Shown: positions 1 through 10,072, numbered from the stretch's first letter. The stretch: 64,000 nt of DNA from Deinococcus sonorensis KR-87 (GCF_040256395.1 NZ_CP158299.1:2075501-2139500); one strand, 5' to 3'. A program made the numbers and translations. The notes: generated from the letters alone by a model not told the origin.

Positions 1-1465
1 ACTCCGGGGCAAACAGGCCGGTCCAGAGCGTGTGGGCCGGGTTGCTGACCAGCACCTTCAACGGCCGTTTCTGGCCGTCCAGCGCGTGGGCGTAGTAGTT
101 GCGCTCGGGCCACCAGAAGGTCTGCTGCACCCGTTCGCGCAGCGCCTGCGCCCGCTCGAAGTACCCGTTTGCCCGTTCCGGCTCACCCACCAGCCGCGAC
201 AGCTGCGCGCCGGCGAGGTAGGCGGCGTAGGCGTACCCCTGCACCTCGATTACGGCGATGCTGCCCTCGGCGTCCACCCCCTCGGCGCTGAAGGTGCTGT
301 CGCCGCTGTCCTTCCATACCTGATTGCGGATGCCCTCCGCATGCGGCGTGTACTCGATCAGCAGGTCCTGGTCCGGGTCGCCGGGACCCATCATCCACTC
401 CAGCGCGGCTTCCCAGTTGGGGCGCAGTTCGCGGGCCAGTTCCGGATACGAGCGGCTCAGTTCGCCCACCAGCCACACGAACAGCGGCGTGGCGTCGGCG
501 GTGCCGTAGTACGGCCGGAACGCGGTCTGACCGGTGCGGGTCAGTTCACCGGTGCGCTCCTCGTGCAGGATCTTGCCCGGCTGCTCCAGGGTCGCGTCAT
601 CGAAGCGCTGGCCCTGATGGGCGGCCAGGTAGCGCGCCACGCCCAGCGCCACGTCCGGGCGGTGATGCTGCACCAGATGGGCGATGATCAGCGAGTCGCG
701 GCCAAAGGGCGCCACGAACCACGGCAGGCCCGCCGCCGGAAAGGGGCCCTGCGGGGTATGGAACAGCAGGCTGCGCAGGTCCTGCAGGCTGCGCTCCAGC
801 ACATGCTGGTCGGCGGAATCCGGCAGCGTGAAGGGGGCTTCCCACTGACGGTAATCCTGCAGCAGCGCTGCCGGGTCCGGCAGGGGCGGAGCTTCCTGGC
901 CGTTCAGCGCCTGAACCGTGACCGTCACGGTCAGGTCCTGGTCTACCGTCCAGTGCAGCGCCGAGCCGTCCCACTCGCCGGCGGGGCTGCTGGTCACCAC
1001 CGTGCTGACCTGCAGGCCGTCGCCGGCGGTGTAGCGGAAGGCCACGCCGCCCGGCACCGCCTTGGCGGTCACCACCCGGCCCTCCAGCGGCTGCCAGCCG
1101 CGCACCTCGAACATGTCCACAAAGTCGGCGGCCAGTTCCAGGCTCAGCCGGTGCTGGCCCGGGGTGTAGATCCGGACCGTCACACGGTCCTGCAGGCCGC
1201 CCGCGCTGAGCGTCAGGTCCCGGGTGAGGCCGGTGTGCATGGTGTAGCCCAGGTTGGCGTTGCCGGCCTCCTCATGCATCCAGAACGGCGAGCGCAGGTG
1301 CTGCACCAGCGGTTGCGGGGCCTCGCCGTCCAACAGCCAGCGGTAGCGGGAGAGGTGGCGGGTGTCGCGGCGGTACAGGCCCGCCTCCCCGGAGGCGACC
1401 GTATACGCGGCGTCGCCCACCAGGTACAGCTCATTGTCTTTCAGGACGGTGCGTGTACTCAACAT
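1..1465 (-). CDS. Amylo-alpha-1,6-glucosidase (glycogen debranching enzyme), 3' end cut by window
   Basis: The frame opens at an ATG whose complement ends at 1465 and runs without a stop off the left edge, giving about 488 residues, so the C-terminus is missing. An SD-like GGAG lies about 7 nt upstream. The N-terminal part (about 1-200) is the beta-rich domain that precedes the catalytic barrel in bacterial debranching enzymes (GDE_N_bis type), with the segment LYRRDTRHLSRYRW near residue 30. The central part has WFVAPFGRDSL and later IEVQGYAYAAYLAG, typical of the six-hairpin barrel. It should remove alpha-1,6 branches from glycogen or limit dextrins in the cytoplasm. It is the last visible gene of a lacI-malEFG operon, 33 bp after malG, which fits use of imported maltodextrins. 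Family assignment is firm; exact substrate is inferred. Confidence 0.85.
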   Translation of the reverse strand, partial: MLSTRTVLKDNELYLVGDAAYTVASGEAGLYRRDTRHLSRYRWLLDGEAPQPLVQHLRSPFWMHEEAGNANLGYTMHTGLTRDLTLSAGGLQDRVTVRIYTPGQHRLSLELAADFVDMFEVRGWQPLEGRVVTAKAVPGGVAFRYTAGDGLQVSTVVTSSPAGEWDGSALHWTVDQDLTVTVTVQALNGQEAPPLPDPAALLQDYRQWEAPFTLPDSADQHVLERSLQDLRSLLFHTPQGPFPAAGLPWFVAPFGRDSLIIAHLVQHHRPDVALGVARYLAAHQGQRFDDATLEQPGKILHEERTGELTRTGQTAFRPYYGTADATPLFVWLVGELSRSYPELARELRPNWEAALEWMMGPGDPDQDLLIEYTPHAEGIRNQVWKDSGDSTFSAEGVDAEGSIAVIEVQGYAYAAYLAGAQLSRLVGEPERANGYFERAQALRERVQQTFWWPERNYYAHALDGQKRPLKVLVSNPAHTLWTGLFAPE

Positions 1466-1498
1466 AGGAACTCCAGATAGAGGGGGCGCCGGGCCGGA

Positions 1499-3034
<1,536 letters not shown>

Positions 3035-3068
3035 CGGAACCCTCCTTGCAGGCAGGACAGCGGCCCCA

Positions 3069-4169
3069 TCACTGGGCCTCCGCCGTGACGAAGAAGCGCC
3101 GCTGGATGAACACCATCAGCAGGATGATCAGCGCCAGGATGATGGCGGCGGCGGCGGCCATGTTGACCGGCGCAGCGCCGGACTTGAAGGTGTTGGCGTA
3201 CACGTAGTACGCCAGGGTGATCAGGGTGTTCTGCGGCGCGGCGCTGCCGATCACCGCCACCTGATCGAACATCTGCATGGTGCCGATCAGGCTGACCGTC
3301 ACCACAAAAAACGTGACCGGTCGCAGCATCGGGACCGTCACGTTCCTGAGTTTCTGGTAGGGCGTCGCGCCGTCGATGTCGGCGGCCTCGTACAGCGCCC
3401 CGGGGATGTTCTGCAGGCCCGCCAGGAAGAACAGCATCAGGGTCGGAATGGTGGTGAAGGTGTTCATGATGATGACCACCAGCAGCGGCATGCTCAGCAC
3501 CTGCACCCCGCCGATGCTCAGCCAGCTGTCGGAGAAGTACTGGAAGTCAAACGGTTGCACCGCACGCGCCCCCACCACACCCAGCACGCTCAGCAGCGCG
3601 GTCAGGCCGGCCGCGATCAGGGCGCTCACGGCGGCCAGCGCGGGGTCAAACCAGCCGGCCGGCAGTCGCCGTGAGCGCTCGTACAGCACCTGGATGATCT
3701 GGGCCGCCACCAGGATGCCCAGGAACGAGAGGATGATCGGCAGATACGTCTGGAACTGCGTGATCAGGTAGTTGGCCACGCCCCGGCGCTGGAACAGCCA
3801 CAGGAAGATCAGCGTGATGACCACCGACGAGGTGATGCTGGGCATGTACCACGCCGAACGGAAGAACGCCTGCCCCCGGATGCGGTTGTTGAGGGCGACG
3901 GCCATCAGCAGCGAGCCGATGGTCTGCAGGATCGTCACCGAGATGGAGAAGATCAGCGTGTTGGCCAGCGCCCGCCGGAACGACGGGTCGGCCAGCACGT
4001 CCACGTAGGGCCGCAGGCCGATCAGGTGCGGCGTGTTGAACAGGTTGAAGTCGGTGAACGAGTAGTACAGCGCACGCGCGAAGGCATAGAAGAAGAACAC
4101 CAGCGTGCTGATCAGAAACGGAGCGAGAAACAGGTAGGCCGTGGCGGTTGCCTGAGCCTTCTTGTACAT
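3069..4169 (-). CDS. Carbohydrate ABC transporter permease, MalF type
   Basis: 366 residues with an N-terminal cytoplasmic Lys-rich tip, then membrane segments. The EAA loop EAADIDGATPYQKLRNVTVPM near residue 265 marks it as the MalF/UgpA half of a sugar importer. It is longer than typical UgpA-like permeases because about 60 residues between roughly 150 and 210 add two extra hydrophobic stretches separated by a charged YERSRR patch. An AGGAGG ribosome site lies 6 nt before the ATG. It is separated from malE by a 126 bp gap holding a GC-rich stem-loop and from malG by 34 bp. It should form a heterodimer with the next gene product and receive sugar from the upstream binding protein. Confidence 0.92.
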   Translation of the reverse strand: MYKKAQATATAYLFLAPFLISTLVFFFYAFARALYYSFTDFNLFNTPHLIGLRPYVDVLADPSFRRALANTLIFSISVTILQTIGSLLMAVALNNRIRGQAFFRSAWYMPSITSSVVITLIFLWLFQRRGVANYLITQFQTYLPIILSFLGILVAAQIIQVLYERSRRLPAGWFDPALAAVSALIAAGLTALLSVLGVVGARAVQPFDFQYFSDSWLSIGGVQVLSMPLLVVIIMNTFTTIPTLMLFFLAGLQNIPGALYEAADIDGATPYQKLRNVTVPMLRPVTFFVVTVSLIGTMQMFDQVAVIGSAAPQNTLITLAYYVYANTFKSGAAPVNMAAAAAIILALIILLMVFIQRRFFVTAEAQ

Positions 4170-4242
4170 GACACCCTCCTGGGCGCAGACAGTGGAGCCG
4201 GGGGAGAGGCGCGGGGCCCGCGTTCCCCAGCGCCGGTCAGCG

Positions 4243-4281
4243 GCACGGGGGGCCGCGGCTGTGGCTGCCGACCCCCCGTGC
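4243..4281 (-). other. Stem-loop between malE and malF genes
   Basis: A perfect 10 bp inverted repeat: GCACGGGGGG at 4243-4252 pairs with CCCCCCGTGC at 4272-4281, leaving a 19 nt loop. There is no T-run after it on the minus strand, so it is unlikely to be an efficient terminator. In other bacteria such hairpins after a binding-protein gene protect the upstream mRNA segment, giving more binding protein than permease. That role is inferred here. Confidence 0.7.
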
Positions 4282-4295
4282 GATGAGATGCCGGA

Positions 4296-5525
4296 TCAGC
4301 GCTTCTGGAGGGTGTTCATGTCCGACTGGGCCTGCTTGAGCGCGTCCGCCGCACTCTTCTGCCCACTCAGCACGGCGGCCAGCGCCGTGTTGATCGGCTT
4401 GATCCAGTCCGGACCCTGCGGCCCGAAGGTGTATCCCTTGACGGTGCCGTCCGAGGCGCCCTGGAACACCGCCAGGCTGTTCTGCGCGCCGGGGTCGGTC
4501 TTCTTGAAGTAGGCGTTGGACTGCAGGGCGGTGCGGCTGGGAATGGCCAGGCCCTGCTCCAGCACGTACTGCTGCACCGGCGCGCTGGTCAGGATGTTCA
4601 GCACCTTGGCGGCAGCGGCCTTGTTCTTGGAGTCGCTGTTGATGGCCCAGCCGACCGTGTACAGGAAGTTGCCGCGCTTGCCGGTCTTGTCGGCCTTCGG
4701 AATCAGGGCGGTGCCGTACTTCAGGTTCGGCGCGTTGTCCTTCAGGAAGCCCACGATCCAGTTGCCCTCAATGGCCACCCCGACCTTGCCGGTGGCCAGG
4801 CAGCCGCCGGACCAGTCCTGCGACAGCTCACTGGGCTGTACGCCGACCTTGTTCTTGGCCAGCCCGGTGAAGTAGTTGAAGGCCGCCACGAAGGCCGGGT
4901 CCTGCAGGTTGGTCTTGCCCTTGCTGTCGAACTGGTTCCAGCCGTTGGCGAAGGCGAACTGCCCCATCCGCGCGAAGTCCGGGGCCAGGCAGATGCCGTA
5001 GTAGTCGTTGCCCAGCGCCTTCTTCAGGTTGGTGAGCTTGGTCTGCAGGCTGGTCCAGGTGTCGTTGTTGTTCGGGTACGCCACCTTGGCCTCATCGAAG
5101 AGGTCCTTGTTGTAGACCAGCGTCAGGGTGTTGAAGTCCTTGGCGATGGCGTAGACCTTGCCGTTGCGGGTGAAGGTGGTGTTCAGGCTCTTGAGGAACG
5201 GCGTGGTGGACACCAGGCCGTTGAGCGGCTGGATCTTGTTGGTGGCCACGTAGGTGTCGAGCGTCTCGGCCGGCAGGTAGAACACGTCACCGGCGTTGCC
5301 GGCGGCCAGCAGGGTGGTGAGGCTCTGGTTGTAGTCGCCCTGCAGCGGCTCGTACACCACGCTGATGTTGTCCTTGGCCAGCTGCGGCTTCACGAAGCGG
5401 TTGATCAGGTCGCCGACGATGGCCGGGTCCTGACCGGCGTAGCCGTTGATCTTGATGGTGGTCTGGGCCTGGGCGCCGGCGGCGATCAGGCTGAGGGCGA
5501 GCAGGGAAAGCGCAGTCCGTTTCAT
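4296..5525 (-). CDS. Extracellular sugar-binding protein of ABC importer (MalE type)
   Basis: 409 residues. It begins with a classical signal peptide (MKRTALSLLALSLIAAGAQA, cleavage likely after residue 20) without a lipobox cysteine, so it is probably secreted as a soluble protein. The body matches family 1 solute-binding proteins, with GNAGDVFYLP near residue 77 and IEGNWIVGFLKD near residue 255. GGAGG lies 5 nt before the ATG. It should bind maltose, maltodextrin or a related alpha-glucoside and deliver it to the two permeases downstream. It follows the regulator gene by 40 bp, so regulator and transporter are probably one transcript under the two operators at 6574-6640. The substrate is inferred from the neighbouring debranching enzyme. 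Confidence 0.92.
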   Translation of the reverse strand: MKRTALSLLALSLIAAGAQAQTTIKINGYAGQDPAIVGDLINRFVKPQLAKDNISVVYEPLQGDYNQSLTTLLAAGNAGDVFYLPAETLDTYVATNKIQPLNGLVSTTPFLKSLNTTFTRNGKVYAIAKDFNTLTLVYNKDLFDEAKVAYPNNNDTWTSLQTKLTNLKKALGNDYYGICLAPDFARMGQFAFANGWNQFDSKGKTNLQDPAFVAAFNYFTGLAKNKVGVQPSELSQDWSGGCLATGKVGVAIEGNWIVGFLKDNAPNLKYGTALIPKADKTGKRGNFLYTVGWAINSDSKNKAAAAKVLNILTSAPVQQYVLEQGLAIPSRTALQSNAYFKKTDPGAQNSLAVFQGASDGTVKGYTFGPQGPDWIKPINTALAAVLSGQKSAADALKQAQSDMNTLQKR

Positions 5526-5565
5526 GAAAACCTCCGGGGGAGTACAAAGAGCACGAATATCAGGG

Positions 5566-6525
5566 TCAGCGGGGGGCGGGCGCCACGGTGGCGCCCGGCT
5601 GCAGCACCACCGGCACGTACTCGCCGCGGGGCGGCAGGCCCTCCAGGGCTTCCTGCACCAGCTTCAGGGCCACCTCGGCAATGCCGGCGATGTCCTGGGC
5701 TACCGTGCTGAGCGGAATGGGGAGCGGCAGTTCCGGCAGGCCGTCGAAGCCCACCACCGACACGTCCTGAGGCACTTCCAGCCCCAGGTCCGAGAGGGCG
5801 GCCACCACGCCCACCGCCAGCTCATCGCTGGCCGCGAAACAGCCGCTGAAGCGCAGGCCGTCCTCCCAGGCGCGGCGGACGGTGCGGTAGCCGTCCAGCA
5901 CGGTGAACCCGCCGGGCAGCGTCTGCACGGTGGCTCCCACCTCCCGCGCCGCGTCCAGGAACCCGGCGTGCCGGTCGCGCGCCACCTGACTTTCACCGCT
6001 GCCCAGGAACAGCAGGTCACGGTGTCCCGCCTGCGTGAGCTGCCGGGTGGCCAGCGCCGCGCCGCCCCGGTCGTCCGGGGCCACCCAGCTGTGCTGCGGA
6101 TGGTGGCCGATCAGCACCACCGGCACGCCCTGCTGCTCCAGGAACGGCAGCCGGCTGTCGTCGTCGCGGATGTGCATCAGCAGCACCGCTGAGGGCAGCC
6201 GGCCCACCGTGCCCAGGTCGCCGTGCAGGTCCAGCAGCTGAACGCCGGCCGGCGCGGTGTGCTGCTCCAGCGCCCGCCGGAACAGCACCTGATACGGGCT
6301 GAGAAGCGGGTCGCCGGAGAGGGTGGACAGGCCCAGCGTCTGCCCAGTCCGCCACGACAGGTGGCGGGCGGCCGGGTCCGGCACGTAGCCCATCTCGCTC
6401 ATCAGCGCCTCGACGCGGGCGCGGGTGCGCTGGGCCACCGTGCTGTGCTGGTTGATCACCCGGCTCACGGTTCCCTTGCTCACGCCGGCGGCGCGGGCGA
6501 TGTCATCGATGGTGGGCTTGGGCAT
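5566..6525 (-). CDS. LacI-family transcriptional regulator of the sugar operon
   Basis: 319 residues. Residues 1-60 are a LacI-type helix-turn-helix and hinge (TIDDIARAAGVSKGTVSRVI), followed by a periplasmic-binding-protein-like ligand domain with motifs such as VVGFDGLPE near residue 250. It should bind operator DNA as a dimer or tetramer and release it on binding sugar. It is the first gene of the operon and reads away from two LacI-type palindromes at 6574-6587 and 6625-6640, so it probably represses itself and the malEFG/debranching genes, and perhaps the divergent aldo/keto reductase. A GAGGT ribosome site lies 6 nt before the ATG. Family certain; effector inferred. Confidence 0.93.
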   Translation of the reverse strand: MPKPTIDDIARAAGVSKGTVSRVINQHSTVAQRTRARVEALMSEMGYVPDPAARHLSWRTGQTLGLSTLSGDPLLSPYQVLFRRALEQHTAPAGVQLLDLHGDLGTVGRLPSAVLLMHIRDDDSRLPFLEQQGVPVVLIGHHPQHSWVAPDDRGGAALATRQLTQAGHRDLLFLGSGESQVARDRHAGFLDAAREVGATVQTLPGGFTVLDGYRTVRRAWEDGLRFSGCFAASDELAVGVVAALSDLGLEVPQDVSVVGFDGLPELPLPIPLSTVAQDIAGIAEVALKLVQEALEGLPPRGEYVPVVLQPGATVAPAPR

Positions 6526-6573
6526 GCGGACCTCGGTGGAGTTGGGCCTGATGTAGAGGGCGAGCTTCGATCA

Positions 6574-6587
6574 TGTAACCGGTTACA
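6574..6587. promoter_or_regulatory. LacI-type operator 1
   Basis: TGTAACCGGTTACA is a perfect 14 bp palindrome with a central CG, the usual form of LacI-family operators. It lies 49 bp upstream of the regulator start codon. Its centre is 52 bp, five helical turns, from the second site. Confidence 0.85.
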
Positions 6588-6624
6588 ATACGACGCCGGC
6601 GGCAGACCGGGGTCGGCTGCAGGA

Positions 6625-6640
6625 TTGTAAGCGGTTACAA
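6625..6640. promoter_or_regulatory. LacI-type operator 2
   Basis: TTGTAAGCGGTTACAA is a near-perfect 16 bp palindrome, mismatched only beside the centre, with the same half-site as operator 1. It sits between the divergent lacI-type gene and the aldo/keto reductase gene. Confidence 0.85.
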
Positions 6641-6773
6641 AGAAGATGACACGTCCAGTGAATGCTGTCAATTCTCCAGCGCAGCGCCGGACACAATCGC
6701 CCGGACTGGCGGCGCGTGGTACGGTGCCGAGCGAATGGCGGGCACACCGCCCGACGAAAGAAGGTCCGACCTC

Positions 6774-7781
6774 ATGACCCAGCTGAACGCCTACCTGCCG
6801 GCCGCCGACCGCTACGACCACCTGCCGTACCGCCGCACCGGGCGGAGCGGCCTGAAACTGCCGGCCATCTCGCTGGGGCTGTGGCACAACTTCGGCGGCA
6901 TTGACCGGCTGGAGAATGCCCGCGCCATGGTGCGCCGCGCCTTCGACCTGGGCATCACCCACTTCGATCTGGCCAACAACTACGGGCCGCCTCCCGGCAG
7001 CGCCGAGCAGACCTTCGGGCAGCTGCTGGCCCAGGACCTGCGCCCGTACCGCGACGAGCTGATCATCAGCAGCAAGGCCGGCTACACCATGTGGCCGGGG
7101 CCGTATGGCGACTGGGGGAGTCGCAAGTACCTGCACGCCAGCCTGGACCAGAGCCTGCAGCGCCTGGGCCTGGACTACGTGGACATCTTCTACCATCACC
7201 GCCCCGACCCGGAAACCCCGCTGGAGGAGACGATGATGGCCCTCAGCGACATCGTCCGCAGCGGACGGGCGCTGTACGTGGGCATCAGCAACTATCCGCC
7301 GGAGCTGACCCGCCGCGCCGCCGCGCTGCTGCGCGAACAGGGCACCCCCTGCCTGATTCACCAGCCGAAATACAGCATGTTCGAGCGCGGCGTGGAACAG
7401 GGCCTGCTGGAAGCGCTGCGCGACGAGGGCATGGGCAGCATCGTGTTCAGCCCGCTGGCCCAGGGCATGCTGACCGGCAAGTACCTGCACGGCATTCCCG
7501 AGGACTCGCGGGCGGCCGGCAAGGTGGGCTTCCTGCGCCCGGAACACCTCACCGACCAGCGGCTCTCCCAGATCGCCCGGCTGAACGAGGTGGCCCAGGC
7601 GCGCGGCCAGTCGCTGGCCCAGCTGGCGCTGGCCTGGGTGCTGCGGCACCCGGAGGTCACCTCGGCGCTGGTGGGGGCCAGCCGTCCGGAGCAGCTGAAT
7701 GAACTGGTGGGGGCGCTTAACGGGGCACCGCTCAGCGAGGCCGAGCTGGACCGCATCGAAGCGGTGCTGCAGGGGGGCTGA
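6774..7781 (+). CDS. gpr: Aldo/keto reductase, L-glyceraldehyde 3-phosphate reductase type (YghZ/Gpr)
   Basis: 335 residues from the ATG at 6774. An upstream in-frame start exists at 6735, but homologues begin close to ERY..YR as here. The protein closely follows E. coli YghZ: GRSGLKLPAISLGLWHNFG near residue 24 and THFDLANNYGPPPGS near residue 62. The catalytic tetrad is visible as Asp65, Tyr70, Lys101 and His141. It is an NADPH-dependent cytoplasmic reductase that detoxifies L-glyceraldehyde 3-phosphate and methylglyoxal in E. coli. It diverges from the lacI-type regulator across two shared operators, so it may be co-regulated with the sugar operon. Function is strong by similarity. Confidence 0.9.
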   Translation: MTQLNAYLPAADRYDHLPYRRTGRSGLKLPAISLGLWHNFGGIDRLENARAMVRRAFDLGITHFDLANNYGPPPGSAEQTFGQLLAQDLRPYRDELIISSKAGYTMWPGPYGDWGSRKYLHASLDQSLQRLGLDYVDIFYHHRPDPETPLEETMMALSDIVRSGRALYVGISNYPPELTRRAAALLREQGTPCLIHQPKYSMFERGVEQGLLEALRDEGMGSIVFSPLAQGMLTGKYLHGIPEDSRAAGKVGFLRPEHLTDQRLSQIARLNEVAQARGQSLAQLALAWVLRHPEVTSALVGASRPEQLNELVGALNGAPLSEAELDRIEAVLQGG

Positions 7782-7785
7782 GCCG

Positions 7786-7875
7786 ATGCGGGTGACGCGG
7801 ATGCTGCTGGCGCTGGTGCCGCTGCTGCTCGCCTCCAGTGCCGCGCGGCGCCGGGCTCCGGAGCGCCGCCGATGA
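7786..7875 (+). CDS. Possible 29-residue hydrophobic leader-like ORF
   Basis: An ATG five bases after the reductase gene opens a 29-codon frame reading MRVTRMLLALVPLLLASSAA followed by a basic tail. Its TGA overlaps the ATG of the next gene (ATGA). It looks like a signal peptide without a mature protein. It may be a coupling peptide for the next gene, the remnant of a secreted-protein gene, or chance. No ribosome site stands out. Low confidence as a real gene. Confidence 0.25.
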   Translation: MRVTRMLLALVPLLLASSAARRRAPERRR

Positions 7876-8699
7876 GTTCCTGGCGCTCGGTGCTGTACGT
7901 GCCAGCCGACAAGCCCCGGGCGCTGGAGAAAGCTGCCGGGCTCGCGGCAGACGCGCTGGTGCTGGACCTGGAGGACGCGGTGGCGCCCGGCGCCAAGGCG
8001 GAGGCCCGGCAGGCGGCCGCCCGCTTCCTGGCGGACAGGCGCTTTCCCGGCCCGGTGCTGGTGCGCCTGAACACCCCGGAGACGCCGCACTTCCAGGCGG
8101 ACCTGGAGATGGCGCTCACCGCGGCTCCGGCGGGGATCGTGCTGCCCAAGAGTGAGCAGGCGGCCGTGATCCGCGACCTGCACCTGGGCATCCCGCTCTG
8201 GCTGATGATCGAGACGCCGCTGGGGGTGCTGAACGCGCCGGAGCTGAGCCGGGTGCCGGGCGTGGCCGGACTGATGGCCGGCGCCAACGACCTGGCGCTG
8301 GGCCTGCGGGCACGTCCGGGCCGGGACCGGCAGCCGCTGTTATATGCACTCTCGGCGGTGGTGCTGGCCGCCCGGGCCCATGGCCTGCTGACGCTGGACG
8401 CGGTATGGAACGACTTAAAGGACCCTGAGGGCTTCCTGGTCAGCTGTGTGCAGGGCCGTGACCTGGGCTTCGATGGCCGAACCCTGATCCATCCATCCCA
8501 GCTTGAGGGGGCCAACCGGGTGTACGGCGTGAGCGACGAGGAGGCGCAGGCGGCCCGCGCGCTGCTGGAGCGCTGGGAGGCCGCCGCGGCCCAGGGCCAG
8601 GGCGTGGTCAGCCACCAGGGCCAGATGATCGAGGAACTGCATGCCCGGCAGGCGCGCGAGTTGCTGGAGCGCTGGCAGGTGGAGCAGCGTCAGATTTGA
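7872..8699 (+). CDS. HpcH/HpaI aldolase / CitE-like CoA ester lyase
   Basis: 275 residues with the full set of CitE-family motifs: RSVLYVPAD at the start, LVLDLEDAV near residue 35, VRLNTPE near 65, MIETPLGV near 115, GANDLALG near 136 and DGRTLIHPSQ near 205. It adopts a TIM barrel with Mg2+ bound by Glu and Asp of these motifs, and cleaves or forms C-C bonds of acyl-CoA-type substrates such as malyl-CoA or citramalyl-CoA. There are no citrate lyase alpha or gamma subunit genes nearby, so true citrate lyase is unlikely. Its stop overlaps the tail of the convergent phosphatase gene by 10 bp. Substrate unknown. Confidence 0.85.
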   Translation: MSSWRSVLYVPADKPRALEKAAGLAADALVLDLEDAVAPGAKAEARQAAARFLADRRFPGPVLVRLNTPETPHFQADLEMALTAAPAGIVLPKSEQAAVIRDLHLGIPLWLMIETPLGVLNAPELSRVPGVAGLMAGANDLALGLRARPGRDRQPLLYALSAVVLAARAHGLLTLDAVWNDLKDPEGFLVSCVQGRDLGFDGRTLIHPSQLEGANRVYGVSDEEAQAARALLERWEAAAAQGQGVVSHQGQMIEELHARQARELLERWQVEQRQI

Positions 8700-9304
8700 G
8701 GCACCGGCGCGGTGGCACGAAGCCGCACCGCGGTCCACCGGCCACCCTGCCCGCTCAGCTCTGACCACGCGGCGGCCGGATGATCGTAGGGGCCGCTGCC
8801 CCAGCACAGCGGGCCGCCCGCCCCCAGCAACTCGCTCAGCAGCACCCGGATCATCAGCCCGTGTGACACCACAACCGGGGTGCCGCCCTGGGCCAACGCC
8901 GCTTTCAGCGCGGCCTGACCACGCCGGGCCGCGGCCGCCTGATCCTCACCACCGGGAAAGCCGAACGACCCGTCCGGCCGGGTCAACAGGTGCCCGAGCG
9001 TCTGGAGATCGCTCTGGGGCCGCCCGGTCCAGTGGCCCGGGTCGAGCTCGTGCAGGCCGTCCAACACCTGCACCGGAACGTTCAGGGCATGCCCGATCAG
9101 CTGAGCGGTCTGCTGGGCCCGCAGATACGAACTGGCGTAGACGCGCGGCTCCGGAAGCTGGAGGGCGGCCAGCGCCTCTCCACAGGCGGCCGCCTGCCGG
9201 GCCCCCAGCGCGCTGAGGGGGTCCGGCAGGCTGTCCTGCCCCCGCAGCCGCTTGGGGCCAACACTCAGGGTTTCGCCGTGCCGGACCAGGATCAGCCGTT
9301 GCAT
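8690..9304 (-). CDS. Histidine phosphatase family protein (phosphoglycerate mutase-like)
   Basis: 204 residues starting MQRLILVRHGETL. The catalytic RHGE (residues 8-11) and the second histidine in VVSHGLMIR near residue 160 are both present. An upstream in-frame start would add about 49 unrelated residues, so the ATG at 9304 is chosen. Likely a cytoplasmic phosphatase of the cobC/GpmB branch. The substrate cannot be told from sequence: alpha-ribazole phosphate, phosphoglycerate or small phospho-metabolites are all possible. It overlaps the CitE-like gene tail to tail. Confidence 0.85.
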   Translation of the reverse strand: MQRLILVRHGETLSVGPKRLRGQDSLPDPLSALGARQAAACGEALAALQLPEPRVYASSYLRAQQTAQLIGHALNVPVQVLDGLHELDPGHWTGRPQSDLQTLGHLLTRPDGSFGFPGGEDQAAAARRGQAALKAALAQGGTPVVVSHGLMIRVLLSELLGAGGPLCWGSGPYDHPAAAWSELSGQGGRWTAVRLRATAPVPQI

Positions 9305-9321
9305 GGGGTCACCATAAAGGA

Positions 9322-9350
9322 GGCGGGCCGGGAAGTACTCCCGGCCCGCC
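9322..9350 (-). terminator. Terminator after Bax-inhibitor-1 gene
   Basis: A perfect 12 bp stem, GGCGGGCCGGGA (9322-9333) with TCCCGGCCCGCC (9339-9350) and a 5 nt loop. On the minus strand it is followed by CCTTTAT. It lies 16 bp past the stop of the minus-strand gene at 9366. Confidence 0.75.
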
Positions 9351-9365
9351 TGACCATTTGCTCGC

Positions 9366-10061
9366 TCAGTTGCGGCTGCTGCCACCCGCACCGAACAGGC
9401 GCAGCAGGAAGAGGAACATGTTGATGAAGTCCAGGTACAGCTGCAGGGCACCGAACACAGCGGTCTTCTCGGCCAGCTCGCCGTCCATGCCGGTCAGGGC
9501 AATCTGACGCAGCTTGTTGGTGTCGTAGGCGGTCAGCGCAGCAAACAGCAGCACGCCGATGCCGCTGATGACCAGACTCAGCGGGCCGCTCGCCACGAAC
9601 AGGTTCACCAGCATGGCGATCACCAGTCCGATCAGCGCGAACATCAGGAAGTTGCCCCACGCCGACAGGTTGCGCTTGGTGAAGTAGCCGTAGGCGCTCA
9701 TCACGCCGAAGGTGCCGGCGCTGCTCAGGAAGGCGGCCGTCACGTCGCTGCCGGTGTAGCGCTGCAGAATCAGGCTGAAGGTCAGGCCGGTCAGGGCCGC
9801 GTAGGCCATGAACAGCACGCCGGCCACCATGCTGCTGATGCGCTGGATGGCGAAGCTCAGGAACATCACCACGCCGAACTGGGCGATGAACAGCAGCAGG
9901 ACGTTCTGCCCGGCCCACGCCAGGGTGTTCTCGTTGTGGCCGGTGAGGTAGGCGATGACGGCCGTCAGCACCAGCCCGGCGGTCATCCAGGAGTAGGTGC
10001 GGCCCATGAAGCTGCGAACGACAGATTCCGAACTGGCCCGCTGGGTCAGGTATGTGTTCAT
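9366..10061 (-). CDS. Bax inhibitor-1/YccA family membrane protein
   Basis: 231 residues with about seven hydrophobic helices and a conserved tail region ([10 protein letters not shown] near residue 178). These are BI-1/YccA family features, linked to pH-sensitive Ca2+ leak and, in E. coli YccA, to modulation of FtsH. The start is preceded by TATCCT and 5 nt (GAGAC), the leaderless pattern seen often in this window. It follows treY by 60 bp on the same strand but has its own promoter element and terminator, so it is probably an independent unit. Confidence 0.9.
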   Translation of the reverse strand: MNTYLTQRASSESVVRSFMGRTYSWMTAGLVLTAVIAYLTGHNENTLAWAGQNVLLLFIAQFGVVMFLSFAIQRISSMVAGVLFMAYAALTGLTFSLILQRYTGSDVTAAFLSSAGTFGVMSAYGYFTKRNLSAWGNFLMFALIGLVIAMLVNLFVASGPLSLVISGIGVLLFAALTAYDTNKLRQIALTGMDGELAEKTAVFGALQLYLDFINMFLFLLRLFGAGGSSRN

Positions 10062-10066
10062 GTCTC

Positions 10067-10072
10067 AGGATA
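10067..10072 (-). promoter_or_regulatory. -10 element of BI-1 gene (leaderless type)
   Basis: TATCCT on the minus strand, 5 nt before the ATG, so transcription should start at or next to the start codon. Confidence 0.6.
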
